Source: an uncultured Atopobium sp. (lineage in GTDB: Bacteria > Actinomycetota > Coriobacteriia > Coriobacteriales > Atopobiaceae). Taken from it: DNA of 64,000 bases. Positions 56,079 through 64,000 of this stretch are shown here, in pieces; within the stretch, counting starts at the first letter, position 1; every line of letters begins with the position of its first letter. A program made the position numbers and the translations under genes. The DNA lies in assembly GCA_937997345.1 (NCBI GenBank), contig CALKTD010000017.1, positions 39,787-103,786 of the forward strand, in the 5' to 3' direction. Under the pieces are notes generated by a model that did no database searches, had not been told where the DNA came from, and was given only the letters and a program-made list of their open reading frames with translations.

Positions 56079-56811
56079 CGTTGTCGCAAAATCTCCCCTG
56101 CAAGGAAACGTCCATTCCAGCTGGATTAGAGATAATATCAGAACAATCAAGCAGGTCAACCGTTTGTTTATTCTCATTAATATTATCCTGAATTGACGTT
56201 TCTGTTTCAATAAGAAGAACCTGTATTCCAAGAAAAATAACTTGATTTGACCACTCATTATATTGTTCTTGCGTAAAAAATTTCTTTAGATTTACGAAAA
56301 CTACTGCTCCCCTAAAAGAAACGTCAGAAATAAAGTTCAGAAATTCTATCTGGTTATCAAAGAACGATCTTCCTGCTTTCTCGGCAGAAAAATGACTCAT
56401 CTTTAGATATTTTGCCATATCCCATTCTGTTTGTAATTCATAAGATGCATTAAAACCACTTGAAACTTGAAATATCTCTTCATTTATAACGGAAACAGCG
56501 CCTATGATTCTTGATCTTCTCTGTTCGTCTAAATTGATCTCTTTAGAAACATATTCTAAAAACTTGTTATTTAATTTTTTATCATCCCATGGCAATGACA
56601 GCGGTGAATCTACATAGAGAATATTTTGCTCTGGCTTTATCTCTTTATCTCCATCCCATAGTGAAAAAGACATTTCTCTTGATTCTTCGTCTTTTTCTAG
56701 TAAAGAGTTACATATCTGTGCAAATAGATGATTGTTGATAATTTCAAGTACAGATACTTTTTTATCTGATAATTCAATAGATACAGGGATATCTGAAAAA
56801 ACAATTCTCAT
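56056..56811 (-). CDS. csn2: CRISPR-associated protein Csn2
   Basis: A 251-residue protein after cas2 in the order cas9-cas1-cas2-csn2, which defines type II-A. Csn2 forms a ring on DNA ends and helps spacer acquisition. Sequence features such as VFSDIPVSIELSDKKVSVLEIIN at the start fit the family loosely. The last seven residues (GFGAVTF) and the stop are encoded by the first CRISPR repeat, and the upstream 100 bp of coding sequence must serve as array leader. The start overlaps cas2 by 4 bases (ATGA). Confidence 0.85.
   Translation of the reverse strand: MRIVFSDIPVSIELSDKKVSVLEIINNHLFAQICNSLLEKDEESREMSFSLWDGDKEIKPEQNILYVDSPLSLPWDDKKLNNKFLEYVSKEINLDEQRRSRIIGAVSVINEEIFQVSSGFNASYELQTEWDMAKYLKMSHFSAEKAGRSFFDNQIEFLNFISDVSFRGAVVFVNLKKFFTQEQYNEWSNQVIFLGIQVLLIETETSIQDNINENKQTVDLLDCSDIISNPAGMDVSLQGRFCDNGFGAVTF
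56132..56159 (-). promoter_or_regulatory. Pre-crRNA promoter inside csn2
   Basis: On the minus strand, TTGACC (56154-56159) and TATTAT (56132-56137) are 16 bp apart, five of six consensus bases each. The predicted transcript would start about 45-50 bases before the first repeat, entirely within csn2 coding sequence. Confidence 0.65.
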
Positions 56812-57137
56812 AGGACAATCAACCTATCTACAGAGTTAATCGCATTGGAAGATGATCCATGCCCAGTTATATTAATAATTGATTCATACTGTTTTTCAGT
56901 CACCTTTAATACTTGAATCAACCCTTCTGTCGGTTTTGATTTATTTAATCGTTCAACTGCAAAATCAGCTGATTGTGCAGTTAATACAAGTTTTGAATAG
57001 ACAGATTCTTGAATCATTAGATAACCATCTTTAAGCAAAGATTTACGAAACAGTCTATATGCCTTTCTTTGTTTACTAGTTTCAACAGGCAAATCAAAGA
57101 AGACTAATAATCTCATGAATCTAACTCTTTCAGGCAT
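56808..57137 (-). CDS. cas2: CRISPR-associated endoribonuclease Cas2
   Basis: A 109-residue ferredoxin-fold protein; the start MRLLVFFDLPVETSKQRKAY with its Asp at the end of strand 1 is typical. Cas2 forms the scaffold of the Cas1-Cas2 spacer integrase. It starts 2 bases after the cas1 stop and overlaps csn2 by 4 bases. The ATG at 57137 gives MPERVRFMRLLVFF; an internal ATG eight codons in is an alternative. Confidence 0.95.
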   Translation of the reverse strand: MPERVRFMRLLVFFDLPVETSKQRKAYRLFRKSLLKDGYLMIQESVYSKLVLTAQSADFAVERLNKSKPTEGLIQVLKVTEKQYESIINITGHGSSSNAINSVDRLIVL

Positions 57138-57139
57138 AG

Positions 57140-58036
57140 TTAGCTTAATTCAAAAGAACTAATGTCAGAAACAGATGTCTTTTTATTCAAAGAATTTAGA
57201 CAGTCTTGAACAAATCCGCTAATAACAGAACTTAATCTATAGCTTCCATCTTTATAGGGCAGCTCTTCGTTAACAAGATCGCTCAACTGATGTCTCAATT
57301 CCTTTGAAAAGTCTCCCTCAAACTTACTCAAGATAGTTTTATCAACCACTGGTCTGAAAGGCTCCATCAGATCACAAGCAAAATTAAACTGATTAAATTC
57401 ACTCCTGTGACAAATTCCCGTCTGAGTTAGGTAACCTCGTGAAACTATCTCTTTTGCAACAGTCGACATCAAAATACTATAGCCATAATTTAAAGCCGCA
57501 TTAAGCGGAGTATCATCATCCCGACAAAATTCATTTCCAAATAAAGCACTAAAGTAATATTTAGCAGCAACAGCTTCCCTATTTGAAGAATCGCCAGAAC
57601 GTACATCTAATGAATACTGTCGAATTACTTCAGACTCATCATTCAAATCAACAAGTGATAGTAAATCGGCTTGATGATTAATTTTTTCTTGAACAACCTT
57701 TTGCCAAACACGTTTCTTTTGAGGCAAGCTCCAAGATAGCTGTTCAACTATCCTAGAGCTTGTATTATGCGCGCCATACAACGGAAGATATTGACCTATT
57801 GGATTATGCTTTTCATCAGAAACAACTAAAGCAATTTTGTTTTTAGACAGTTCAGATAACAAGTATGCACTTAGAAAAACTCTTTGGGTACTTAAAACAA
57901 CAGACGAAATCTCTGACAGGTGAATTTTATGGACATCATCTTCCACCTGAACAATCATGTACCCGCCTTGGTATGTGCATTTACTTGGAGATTCAATAAG
58001 AACTGTTCTAAAGCCCAATACGTCTCCTTCTTTCAA
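57140..58036 (-). CDS. cas1: CRISPR-associated integrase Cas1
   Basis: A 298-residue type II Cas1 that inserts new spacers at the leader-repeat junction. It has an N-terminal beta domain (1-75) and an alpha catalytic domain with Glu (about residue 149), His in ICHRSEFNQFN and Asp/Glu in ACDLMEPFRP. Its start overlaps the cas9 3' end by 29 bases. Confidence 0.96.
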   Translation of the reverse strand: MKEGDVLGFRTVLIESPSKCTYQGGYMIVQVEDDVHKIHLSEISSVVLSTQRVFLSAYLLSELSKNKIALVVSDEKHNPIGQYLPLYGAHNTSSRIVEQLSWSLPQKKRVWQKVVQEKINHQADLLSLVDLNDESEVIRQYSLDVRSGDSSNREAVAAKYYFSALFGNEFCRDDDTPLNAALNYGYSILMSTVAKEIVSRGYLTQTGICHRSEFNQFNFACDLMEPFRPVVDKTILSKFEGDFSKELRHQLSDLVNEELPYKDGSYRLSSVISGFVQDCLNSLNKKTSVSDISSFELS

Positions 58037-61000
58037 ACATACCAGTTACGGATTGCTCAATTACATAAAATTCAGCAGGATTTTTATTCAATTGGGCAGA
58101 AATGGATATGCAAATTCTTTCTGTTCTTGTTGAACCACCAATTTTTTTCGTATCAGAATGAACAGTACTACCATTAATAGTATTCAAAAGACTTACTAGT
58201 ACTTTCTTACTGTCCTCTAAATTAAGAGCAGCGAAAACTTTTCTCTTACTATCTAACTTCAACTTCTCTGCAAGTATTGGCATTCGAGAAGAAACTATTT
58301 TCCATAACAAATCATAGATAACAAGTGAAGCACTAGTATCATCTTGATTTTTATCAAAATAGTTTGAAATAAATACATACTCATCATAAGAGAAAGAAGG
58401 AGATACTCCATTTCTTAACTCCGTTGAACTAACAACATAAAATCTCTGTCCACTATATTCAATTGCTTGGTTTTTTAAGAGAGCTGGGTAAATGAGCTTC
58501 TCAAATTCAACGCCAGATGATTCTAAAACTTTAGTTAAATAACCTGACGTCTTACTGTGATTTTTATAAAGTTCAACGGACTTTGTACGAGGAATATCCA
58601 CTACATAATATTGGGTTTTATTCTTTTTCTTTCCCCTACAAATTGCAGAAAAAGAGGCTTGAGCGCTCGAATAGCTTCCGTACTTTTCTGGCAAAAGATT
58701 ACCTTTAACTGGTAATGCAAGTGTTGTTTTTTTATCTTTTGGTGAATAAACAGTCTCTTTCCAAAATGCACCACTTGTCATTTCTGGCATACGAGAAACA
58801 AAGCACTCTTTAAATCCAAATGTTCTTTTTATCTTTTCAACTTCTTCAATTGGATCCCATTCTACTTCTCCAGTTTCAAAATCAAAACCAGGTTTAGAGA
58901 AGCTATCTACAAAGAATGGAGTTGTACCGGGGATTCTATGTTGCTTTTGAGCTTCTTCACTCTCTTGTTTAACAAACTTACGCATAAGCTTTGTTAATCC
59001 AACTGGATTAGTAAATGCTTCTTCATATCGAATTGAAAGGAAGCGTCCCATCTCACAAGCTAAAAATGCATCATGAGCATGATGATAGTCATTTGCTTCA
59101 CGGATTTTTGGAAGATTGTACTTCTCTCTAATTTCATGGGACAGAGATGCTTTAATTGAACAAATTTCAGTATCTGGATACTGACTCTTTAAAAGCATTC
59201 GGACAAACTTAACAATCTGACTCGTCTCAACAAGCTGTCTATTGATAAAACCTTCCATCTGCCTATCAGTAACAACAGGGCGCGTGAGATTTTTATATTT
59301 TTTATCACCAATCAACTTAACACGATGAAGTTCATGCCAAAGACCAGCCATTTTACGTCTAACATCTGCATCCAATAAGAGAGAGTCTCCCTTACGCTGA
59401 TTTTCATCGGAAAGAACCAGGACAGTATTCTCAAAACTGTCATCCTTGATATAAGACTGAGGCAAAACATGATCAATTTGGCAATACGTGTTATCAGCAA
59501 TTAGATTAATATCTATTGCCTTGCCAGAGTACATGGACTTACCATTTTGCATGAAATACAAAGAGAGTCGCTTACTTAGCTGTTCATCACTATGCTTATC
59601 GAGCTGTGTAAATATATCTGCATTTTTATACTCTTCTTTAAGCTCAGAAAGCATCTTTTTAATGTTTTCATTACGCTTAGTAGTGCGCTTTCCACGCTTT
59701 TTTTCATCTTCATCACGAGTAGATTCAATATAAATGTGAGCAGCGGGTTTACCTGCAATCTTTGCAATCTCTTCAACAATTCTCAAAGCCTGATTGACTG
59801 ATCTACGAACTGCAGGAGAACCTGGCAGGTCTTCAACTGACTGGTCCTTTGAGAAGTACTTCTCATTATGAGCTTCAATCTCTTTATTAAATTCAAAGTT
59901 CTTGTTATGAAGAATCTCCATGAGAATTAGTGAACTACCAACATGTTCTCCATAAGGGTCACCTTCAACAAGAAGGTCCATTACAGACATCTTACGGAAA
60001 TCGACTTCCGTTTTAATACCTGAAAGTAATTTCTTAGAGAGGCGCCCCCATCCCGCAAATCTATGGTCACAGAATTTCTTGATTTGTTCAGCGGTGAGCA
60101 CGTCACCATAGTTCTTAGTAGTTTCTTCCTTAAGGATCTTCTTATCCTCAAAGAGAGTATTCCATAGAATGAGTTCTTCAATCATCTGCTTTGTCTGATC
60201 AGACCACTCATCAGTACCTAAAAGCTCTTTGAAAAAATGATGGGAACTGAGTTTAGACTCAAACTTTCCTTCACCTTGACCACCTTTAACGTGTGGAAAA
60301 GTCTCGCCACGTTGTTTAAGCCAATCTTCCACTTTCTTAAACGAAACTGACTTATATCTTTCAAATAACTCTTCATAAATAGAGAGCCTATCCTCTGCAT
60401 CAAAGCGATACCATTTATCGTTATCCTGTGACCAACGAGCGCCATTTAACTCATTTAACACGCAGAACTTCTCGTACAATAAAGAACATTTAGGGAGAAC
60501 CGGCTCTCCGTAAAGATACGTGCAGGTACCAGTCATACGTCCAATGAATTTAGCCGCACTGCCGCTTTTATCAATAATCTCTTCCCAATTCCAAGGATAG
60601 ATTTTTTCTCCCTTTTTGCCTTCCTGACGCTCTGACCAAGCAAAACGTGGCTTGCCAAAAGCATCCAGCGCTGCACCCTTTTGGGTAAGAGGTCCTACAT
60701 AGTATGGAATTCTGAAAGTCACAAGAGAATTGAGTTTGTAGCGAATCTCAGACAAAAAAGGATAAAACTTCTCTTGAGCATCGATGATTGCATTCATTTC
60801 TTCAAGATGAAGTTGAAATGGAATGCTTCCGTTATCAGTGGTTTTAAGTCTTCTAAGAAACTTACCATTTGCAAACTTTATCATCATTTCTTGATAACGT
60901 GAGTCTGAGGTAGCAGCTGTCTCCTTAAATAGGTTCTCTACCTCTTTTTTGAAATCATCATATTTAGCATCTCTGACTACATTATATTTTGTGTATCCCT

Positions 61001-62102
61001 TAGCTTCAGATTTATCATAATCCTTCTGATAAGGAGCCTCGTATTTCTTCCCTTTGAAGAATTGGGAATATTCATCCGAACAAAATTCTTTTACAAGGTC
61101 TTTTAAGATCCTAAGATCTTCTTTGTATCTGTTGTATTTTGCGACCATACTATAAGAGATGCTTTTACCATTTACATCCTCAATAATATTCATCAAGATA
61201 TAAGCCGAATATGCTTTTTGAAGAGCCTCGTATAAAGCCATTCCCTCATCAGGAACTGATGAAATAAATGCTTCTTTCTGCTCATCATTATCAAAAGAGA
61301 ATTTAAACTTTTCAGCCTCGATCTTAAAAATAGTGTTGAAATTGGCTTCATAGCCCAAAACAGCTTTGATAAGTTCTTCTGCTATTTTCTTTTCTTCTAA
61401 AGTCAATATTTTTAGAGCCTCATCTTTCTTCTCGGCTCTTGTTAACGATGTATCTTCAAATACTTTTTCTAGCTTTTCTGGGTCAATCTCATTAATTTCA
61501 AAATCGTATGAAGCATCTGCCCATAAAACCAGAGCTTTCAACAACTCTTTAATAGCCTCTGACATGCTTGCATCTTTAGCACTTAAACTTGGATTATCTT
61601 GGTAGAGGAAGTTGCCTCTTGTCTTCACAATGTTATGGAATGCTAGATAAATTAATCTAAGGTCTTCTTGCTGGTCAGACTCAATCAAATGCTTGCGCAA
61701 ATGATAAATAGTTGGATATGACTTGTAGTACATGCGCTCTGTAAAATCGGAGCTGTTAAAGAATGGGAATCGATAATCCCTGTGACCTTCTTCACGATCT
61801 TCCACCCTAAGCTTTGACTGTCTAAGGCGAATAAAGAATTCGGGATCAACTTTTGCCATCTCTTCGTCAAATAGCGACTGGAGCAAATCAAGCCTCTGTC
61901 TGCGACGATCATAACGACGGCGCTGACCCCTTTTACGACGTGTTTCAGCTGCTGTATTTGCGCTTTGAAATATCCTACTTCCCCATGTTGGCCGTTTCTT
62001 AAAATGACAGAGGTTTCCATTCTCATCAGTTACTGCCCAACCAACGGAACCGGTACCAAAATCCAGGCCAACGTCATATGAAGAAATATTTCTAAGATTC
62101 AT
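58008..62102 (-). CDS. cas9: CRISPR effector nuclease Cas9
   Basis: A 1364-residue Cas9, close to S. pyogenes length. RuvC-I is GLDFGTGSVGWAV (catalytic Asp14); the Arg-rich bridge helix follows (RRKRGQRRRYDRRRQRL, about 55-72), then a large helical recognition lobe. RuvC-II is HIYIESTRDE (Glu at about 791), HNH is YCQIDHVLPQSY (His at about 876), and RuvC-III is HHAHDAFLA (about 1009). The C-terminal region should hold the PAM-interacting domain. All nuclease residues are present, so it should cut both strands under crRNA:tracrRNA guidance. GGAG lies 8 bases before the ATG. Confidence 0.98.
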   Translation of the reverse strand: MNLRNISSYDVGLDFGTGSVGWAVTDENGNLCHFKKRPTWGSRIFQSANTAAETRRKRGQRRRYDRRRQRLDLLQSLFDEEMAKVDPEFFIRLRQSKLRVEDREEGHRDYRFPFFNSSDFTERMYYKSYPTIYHLRKHLIESDQQEDLRLIYLAFHNIVKTRGNFLYQDNPSLSAKDASMSEAIKELLKALVLWADASYDFEINEIDPEKLEKVFEDTSLTRAEKKDEALKILTLEEKKIAEELIKAVLGYEANFNTIFKIEAEKFKFSFDNDEQKEAFISSVPDEGMALYEALQKAYSAYILMNIIEDVNGKSISYSMVAKYNRYKEDLRILKDLVKEFCSDEYSQFFKGKKYEAPYQKDYDKSEAKGYTKYNVVRDAKYDDFKKEVENLFKETAATSDSRYQEMMIKFANGKFLRRLKTTDNGSIPFQLHLEEMNAIIDAQEKFYPFLSEIRYKLNSLVTFRIPYYVGPLTQKGAALDAFGKPRFAWSERQEGKKGEKIYPWNWEEIIDKSGSAAKFIGRMTGTCTYLYGEPVLPKCSLLYEKFCVLNELNGARWSQDNDKWYRFDAEDRLSIYEELFERYKSVSFKKVEDWLKQRGETFPHVKGGQGEGKFESKLSSHHFFKELLGTDEWSDQTKQMIEELILWNTLFEDKKILKEETTKNYGDVLTAEQIKKFCDHRFAGWGRLSKKLLSGIKTEVDFRKMSVMDLLVEGDPYGEHVGSSLILMEILHNKNFEFNKEIEAHNEKYFSKDQSVEDLPGSPAVRRSVNQALRIVEEIAKIAGKPAAHIYIESTRDEDEKKRGKRTTKRNENIKKMLSELKEEYKNADIFTQLDKHSDEQLSKRLSLYFMQNGKSMYSGKAIDINLIADNTYCQIDHVLPQSYIKDDSFENTVLVLSDENQRKGDSLLLDADVRRKMAGLWHELHRVKLIGDKKYKNLTRPVVTDRQMEGFINRQLVETSQIVKFVRMLLKSQYPDTEICSIKASLSHEIREKYNLPKIREANDYHHAHDAFLACEMGRFLSIRYEEAFTNPVGLTKLMRKFVKQESEEAQKQHRIPGTTPFFVDSFSKPGFDFETGEVEWDPIEEVEKIKRTFGFKECFVSRMPEMTSGAFWKETVYSPKDKKTTLALPVKGNLLPEKYGSYSSAQASFSAICRGKKKNKTQYYVVDIPRTKSVELYKNHSKTSGYLTKVLESSGVEFEKLIYPALLKNQAIEYSGQRFYVVSSTELRNGVSPSFSYDEYVFISNYFDKNQDDTSASLVIYDLLWKIVSSRMPILAEKLKLDSKRKVFAALNLEDSKKVLVSLLNTINGSTVHSDTKKIGGSTRTERICISISAQLNKNPAEFYVIEQSVTGMFERRRRIGL

Positions 62103-62104
62103 AC

Positions 62105-62133
62105 TTGCACTCCATTAAAAAGTGTTTTACCAT
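62105..62133 (+). promoter_or_regulatory. Candidate tracrRNA promoter
   Basis: TTGCAC (62105-62110) and TACCAT (62128-62133) separated by 17 bp on the plus strand. A start near 62140 falls just before the anti-repeat. It overlaps the cas9 leader on the other strand. Confidence 0.45.
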
Positions 62134-62139
62134 CCAATT

Positions 62140-62262
62140 GTCTTGATTACCAGTCAGGATGTCACTGCTAAGTCAAAATAACGGCAATTGCCTTAAATGC
62201 CTTCGGGCGTCATGTAGATGACAATTTTGACTTCACTTAGCCCCTCTATGAGGGGTTTTTTT
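62140..62262 (+). ncRNA. tracrRNA
   Basis: The anti-repeat at 62144-62179 (GATTACCAGTCAGGATGTCA then CTGCTAAGTCAAAAT) is complementary to the crRNA-sense repeat, with an AAGT bulge like that of S. pyogenes tracrRNA. Next come AACGGC and a GGCAATTGCC nexus-like hairpin, a GCC-TTCG-GGC hairpin and a GTCAT-GTAG-ATGAC hairpin. A terminator CCCCTCTATGAGGGG with seven T ends it (62241-62262). It guides Cas9 and RNase III processing of crRNA. It is divergent from cas9. Confidence 0.9.
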
Positions 62263-62442
62263 CTTGACTAGTAGTCAGAAATATTTTAACTTTCAGCAAA
62301 GGCCAGAAGTAATTCTTCAATAACAAATCTGTAAACGGTAATATTTTTATCGTAAACGTCGGTACATTTGTTCATAGATGATTTTTGCTATATCTATCTA
62401 TGCTTACTATTATTGCTAATTGGAATACCGTGTAACAAACAA

Positions 62443-62495
62443 AAAACGAGACCGTTTCCAGACAAGCAACCGCCCAGGCGTATCTCGTTTTTTTG
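62443..62495. terminator. Hairpin terminator downstream of the XRE gene
   Basis: AAAAAACGAGA and TCTCGTTTTTTT form the ends of a long-loop hairpin 24 bp beyond the XRE regulator stop. T runs on both strands would allow bidirectional termination. Confidence 0.6.
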
Positions 62496-62518
62496 TCAGG
62501 CTATGTAATCGTTAGCGC

Positions 62519-63241
62519 TTAGTCAAACCAAATCTTCACGACGTCGCCGTCTGCGGACGTAATATCCACAAGTGTGCCACTCTCGCCAGTCTTTGCGGCG
62601 TCCATAAGAGCATCAAGGTTGATGTTAGAAAGCTGTTCCTGAGTCTCCTGATTAAGATAGCTTCCGCTGACCTGAATTCCCGAATTCAGAACAAACTTTG
62701 CCAGGCCCAGAGGCACGCACATATCTACAACGTCGCCGTCGTCGGAGACAATGTACACGTGCAGTCCGTGTTTTACAGAACCGTTGCCAAGGCGGACGCC
62801 CTTCTTCTTGCTACCGTCAGCCTCGTCGTTCTTCTCGACTTTGATCATACTCTTACCAAAAAGCTTGCCAAAGCTGAAACCTGAAGACTGAGCAGCAATA
62901 CCCTGGTTGTCCTGCTCTGTGGGCTCTTCTACGATCTCTGCGGGCTCGTCAGCTGCAACAGAAACAACCTCAGCAGTGCTCTTCTCGGCAGTACTCTCTT
63001 GGGCAGCAACACTCTCCTGAGCGGAAGCACTTGCGCCACTCAAAAGCTCGTCAACAGACACACCAAGAAAGCGCGCAAGATCTGGCAACAGCGAGATATC
63101 CGGATAGTTAATGTCGTTCTCCCACTTGCTCACCGCCTGCGGGCTCACGTTCAGCTCTTTTGCCAGACGCTCCTGCGTTGCAGTTCTAGCCAAACGAAGA
63201 CGTGCAATACGACGACCAAGGGTCTCAGATGAAGTAGTCAT
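62519..63241 (-). CDS. XRE-family transcriptional regulator
   Basis: A 240-residue protein. An N-terminal Cro/CI-type helix-turn-helix (residues 8-65: LGRRIARLRLARTATQERLAKELNVSPQAVSKWENDINYPDIS) is followed by an Ala/Glu-rich linker (about 75-125) and a C-terminal domain with a repeated DGDVV...I/MCV-type strand pattern (VSDDGDVVDMCVPLGLAKFV; SADGDVVKIWF), a beta-rich fold I cannot name. AAGGAG five bases before the ATG at 63241 sets the start. Repeated boxes upstream suggest autoregulation. Confidence 0.85.
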   Translation of the reverse strand: MTTSSETLGRRIARLRLARTATQERLAKELNVSPQAVSKWENDINYPDISLLPDLARFLGVSVDELLSGASASAQESVAAQESTAEKSTAEVVSVAADEPAEIVEEPTEQDNQGIAAQSSGFSFGKLFGKSMIKVEKNDEADGSKKKGVRLGNGSVKHGLHVYIVSDDGDVVDMCVPLGLAKFVLNSGIQVSGSYLNQETQEQLSNINLDALMDAAKTGESGTLVDITSADGDVVKIWFD

Positions 63242-63313
63242 GGTTGCTCCTTTTCTCAACTCATTATTACTGAAATAGCTTGCGGGCCGCTGATTTCACT
63301 ATGAGTTGTAACA

Positions 63314-63386
63314 ATGCGTTCAACAAGAACGCATCAGTTGAGTTAGGTATCGCAACGGTTTTCAAATACTCAACAATAGGTTGAGT
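63314..63386. promoter_or_regulatory. Inverted-repeat operator cluster upstream of XRE gene
   Basis: Two perfect dyads: ATGCGTTC-5-GAACGCAT at 63314-63334 and ACTCAAC-5-GTTGAGT at 63368-63386. Further single GTTGAG or CTCAAC half-sites occur near 63256 and 63335. Likely binding sites for the adjacent XRE protein, lying between it and the divergent gene. Confidence 0.5.
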
Positions 63387-63488
63387 TCGCAGGTAAACTA
63401 TGCTTTTTGAGCAAAATTTACTTGCCCTAAAATCGCTCTCCCACTACTATTTAAATAATAAATTTTTATGTTTTAGAAAGGTCTGTCT

Positions 63489-63878
63489 ATGGCTGTCGAG
63501 AAGAACTGGGTGTTCTGGACCAGTGGCGCGCATATTGTTTCTGGTTTTGAGCAATGCGCTACAGATGGCTTTGTTGGTGTTGACGCAGACGGTGTCGTAT
63601 ACCTCTTTGATAACAATCAAAATGTCTTTGCTTCGGCTCATACTTCAAATATCGAAGGAACTATCGGCAGCTGGAGAGGCACCTGGCTTACCATTGACGA
63701 TAAAAGATATGCTCTAGAATTTGTACCTCTAGTAGATAAGATTGCTCCTCAACTGCTCATTGGAGCTATAAGCAACGTCTTTATGCAGGAGCTCCATCAC
63801 GGAGATCAGGAGAAGGTCCCACGAGAACTCCTCGAAGACTTCAAGATTGCATTCGAGAACGCCAAATATAGGCGCTAA
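63489..63878 (+). CDS. Hypothetical protein
   Basis: A 129-residue soluble protein (MAVEKNWVFWTSGAHIVSGFEQC...). The first 80 residues look beta-rich with aromatic residues, the rest helical. AAAGG 7-8 bases before the ATG. It is divergent from the XRE regulator across the operator cluster, so it may be controlled by it. No family recognised. Confidence 0.65.
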   Translation: MAVEKNWVFWTSGAHIVSGFEQCATDGFVGVDADGVVYLFDNNQNVFASAHTSNIEGTIGSWRGTWLTIDDKRYALEFVPLVDKIAPQLLIGAISNVFMQELHHGDQEKVPRELLEDFKIAFENAKYRR

Positions 63879-63882
63879 CAAA

Positions 63883-64000
63883 CTAATTTTTTGAATTATT
63901 CATATCCTTGCGGAGGTACGATCCACCGATATCGACGCCAGCGTATGAACTGCCTCCCATTTCTTGGACACGAGAAATAGAAAGCAGTTCAAAACACACC
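63883..64000 (-). CDS. 3' end of a gene cut by the window edge
   Basis: Open minus-strand frame entering from beyond the window, ending ...SISRVQEMGGSSYAGVDIGGSYL then a charged tail and TAG. It is convergent with the hypothetical gene, with a 4-base gap. Only about 38 residues are visible and I cannot name the product. Confidence 0.5.
   Translation of the reverse strand, partial: VCFELLSISRVQEMGGSSYAGVDIGGSYLRKDMNNSKN

Noticed and set aside
52948..56196. Repeated open frames giving peptides such as LVTSQNVTAPK across the array
   Set aside because: They arise because repeat plus spacer is usually 66 bp, a multiple of three. They are CRISPR repeats read as protein, not genes.

Overview
The window looks like chromosome of a low-to-mid GC member of the Coriobacteriia, most likely an Atopobiaceae (Lancefieldella/Atopobium/Fannyhessea type). 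This is inferred from gene content and style: an Xfp phosphoketolase, lactose/cellobiose-family PTS genes, a PFL/UPF0210 protein, a MurE-type ligase lacking the usual DAP motif, a type II-A CRISPR system and several Coriobacteria-like hypothetical families. No 16S rRNA gene is present, so the genus is not proven.

Layout. 0.4-4.4 kb holds small housekeeping and membrane genes (alpha/beta hydrolase, SpoT-like HD hydrolase, DUF3784, a TDT/SLAC1-type carrier, an RDD protein). 4.4-11.8 kb is a minus-strand cluster: a PRD/EIIA-containing BglG-type regulator, an M42 aminopeptidase, PTS IIA, IIB and IIC, an intrinsic terminator, then an M24 aminopeptidase and a MalY/PatB C-S lyase. It looks like uptake and breakdown of an unusual sugar/amino-acid conjugate rather than a plain sugar. 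11.9-20.4 kb is a defence island: an MmeI-like restriction-modification enzyme, a PD-(D/E)XK-like protein, a HEPN/Toprim protein and a SIR2-HerA pair. 21.0-24.9 kb is an iron/cobalamin-type ABC transporter with a divergent esterase. 25.0-31.3 kb is a second accessory block beside an initiator tRNA gene: a broken yraN, an ABC-three-component (ABC-3C) conflict system with a possible amyloid-type signalling motif, and a large unknown glycine-rich protein.

31.7-39.1 kb is more GC-rich core: a MurE-like ligase, phosphoketolase, a LacI-family regulator and a PFL protein. 39.2-41.9 kb is an AT-rich superfamily 2 helicase carrying membrane helices. 42.1-48.1 kb has a DUF218 protein, a Na+/H+ antiporter, an esterase, a ComEC-like metallo-beta-lactamase-fold protein and DUF3006. 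48.2-52.3 kb has a beta-helix lipoprotein, a two-component system that may control it, and a flavodoxin.

52.9-62.3 kb is a complete type II-A CRISPR-Cas locus: a 48-repeat array, csn2, cas2, cas1 and cas9 on the minus strand, and a tracrRNA divergent from cas9. The csn2 stop codon lies inside the leader-proximal repeat, and a good promoter for the array lies inside csn2. The window ends with an XRE regulator that has repeated operator-like boxes upstream, a small hypothetical gene, and the 3' end of another gene.

The most interesting candidate is the ABC-3C cluster. A tiny membrane protein and the neighbouring ABC-3C effector-like protein share an N/Q/G-rich motif at facing ends, which suggests prion-like coupling of a membrane toxin to an ABC ATPase sensor. 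The csn2/array fusion is the clearest structural oddity read directly from the sequence.
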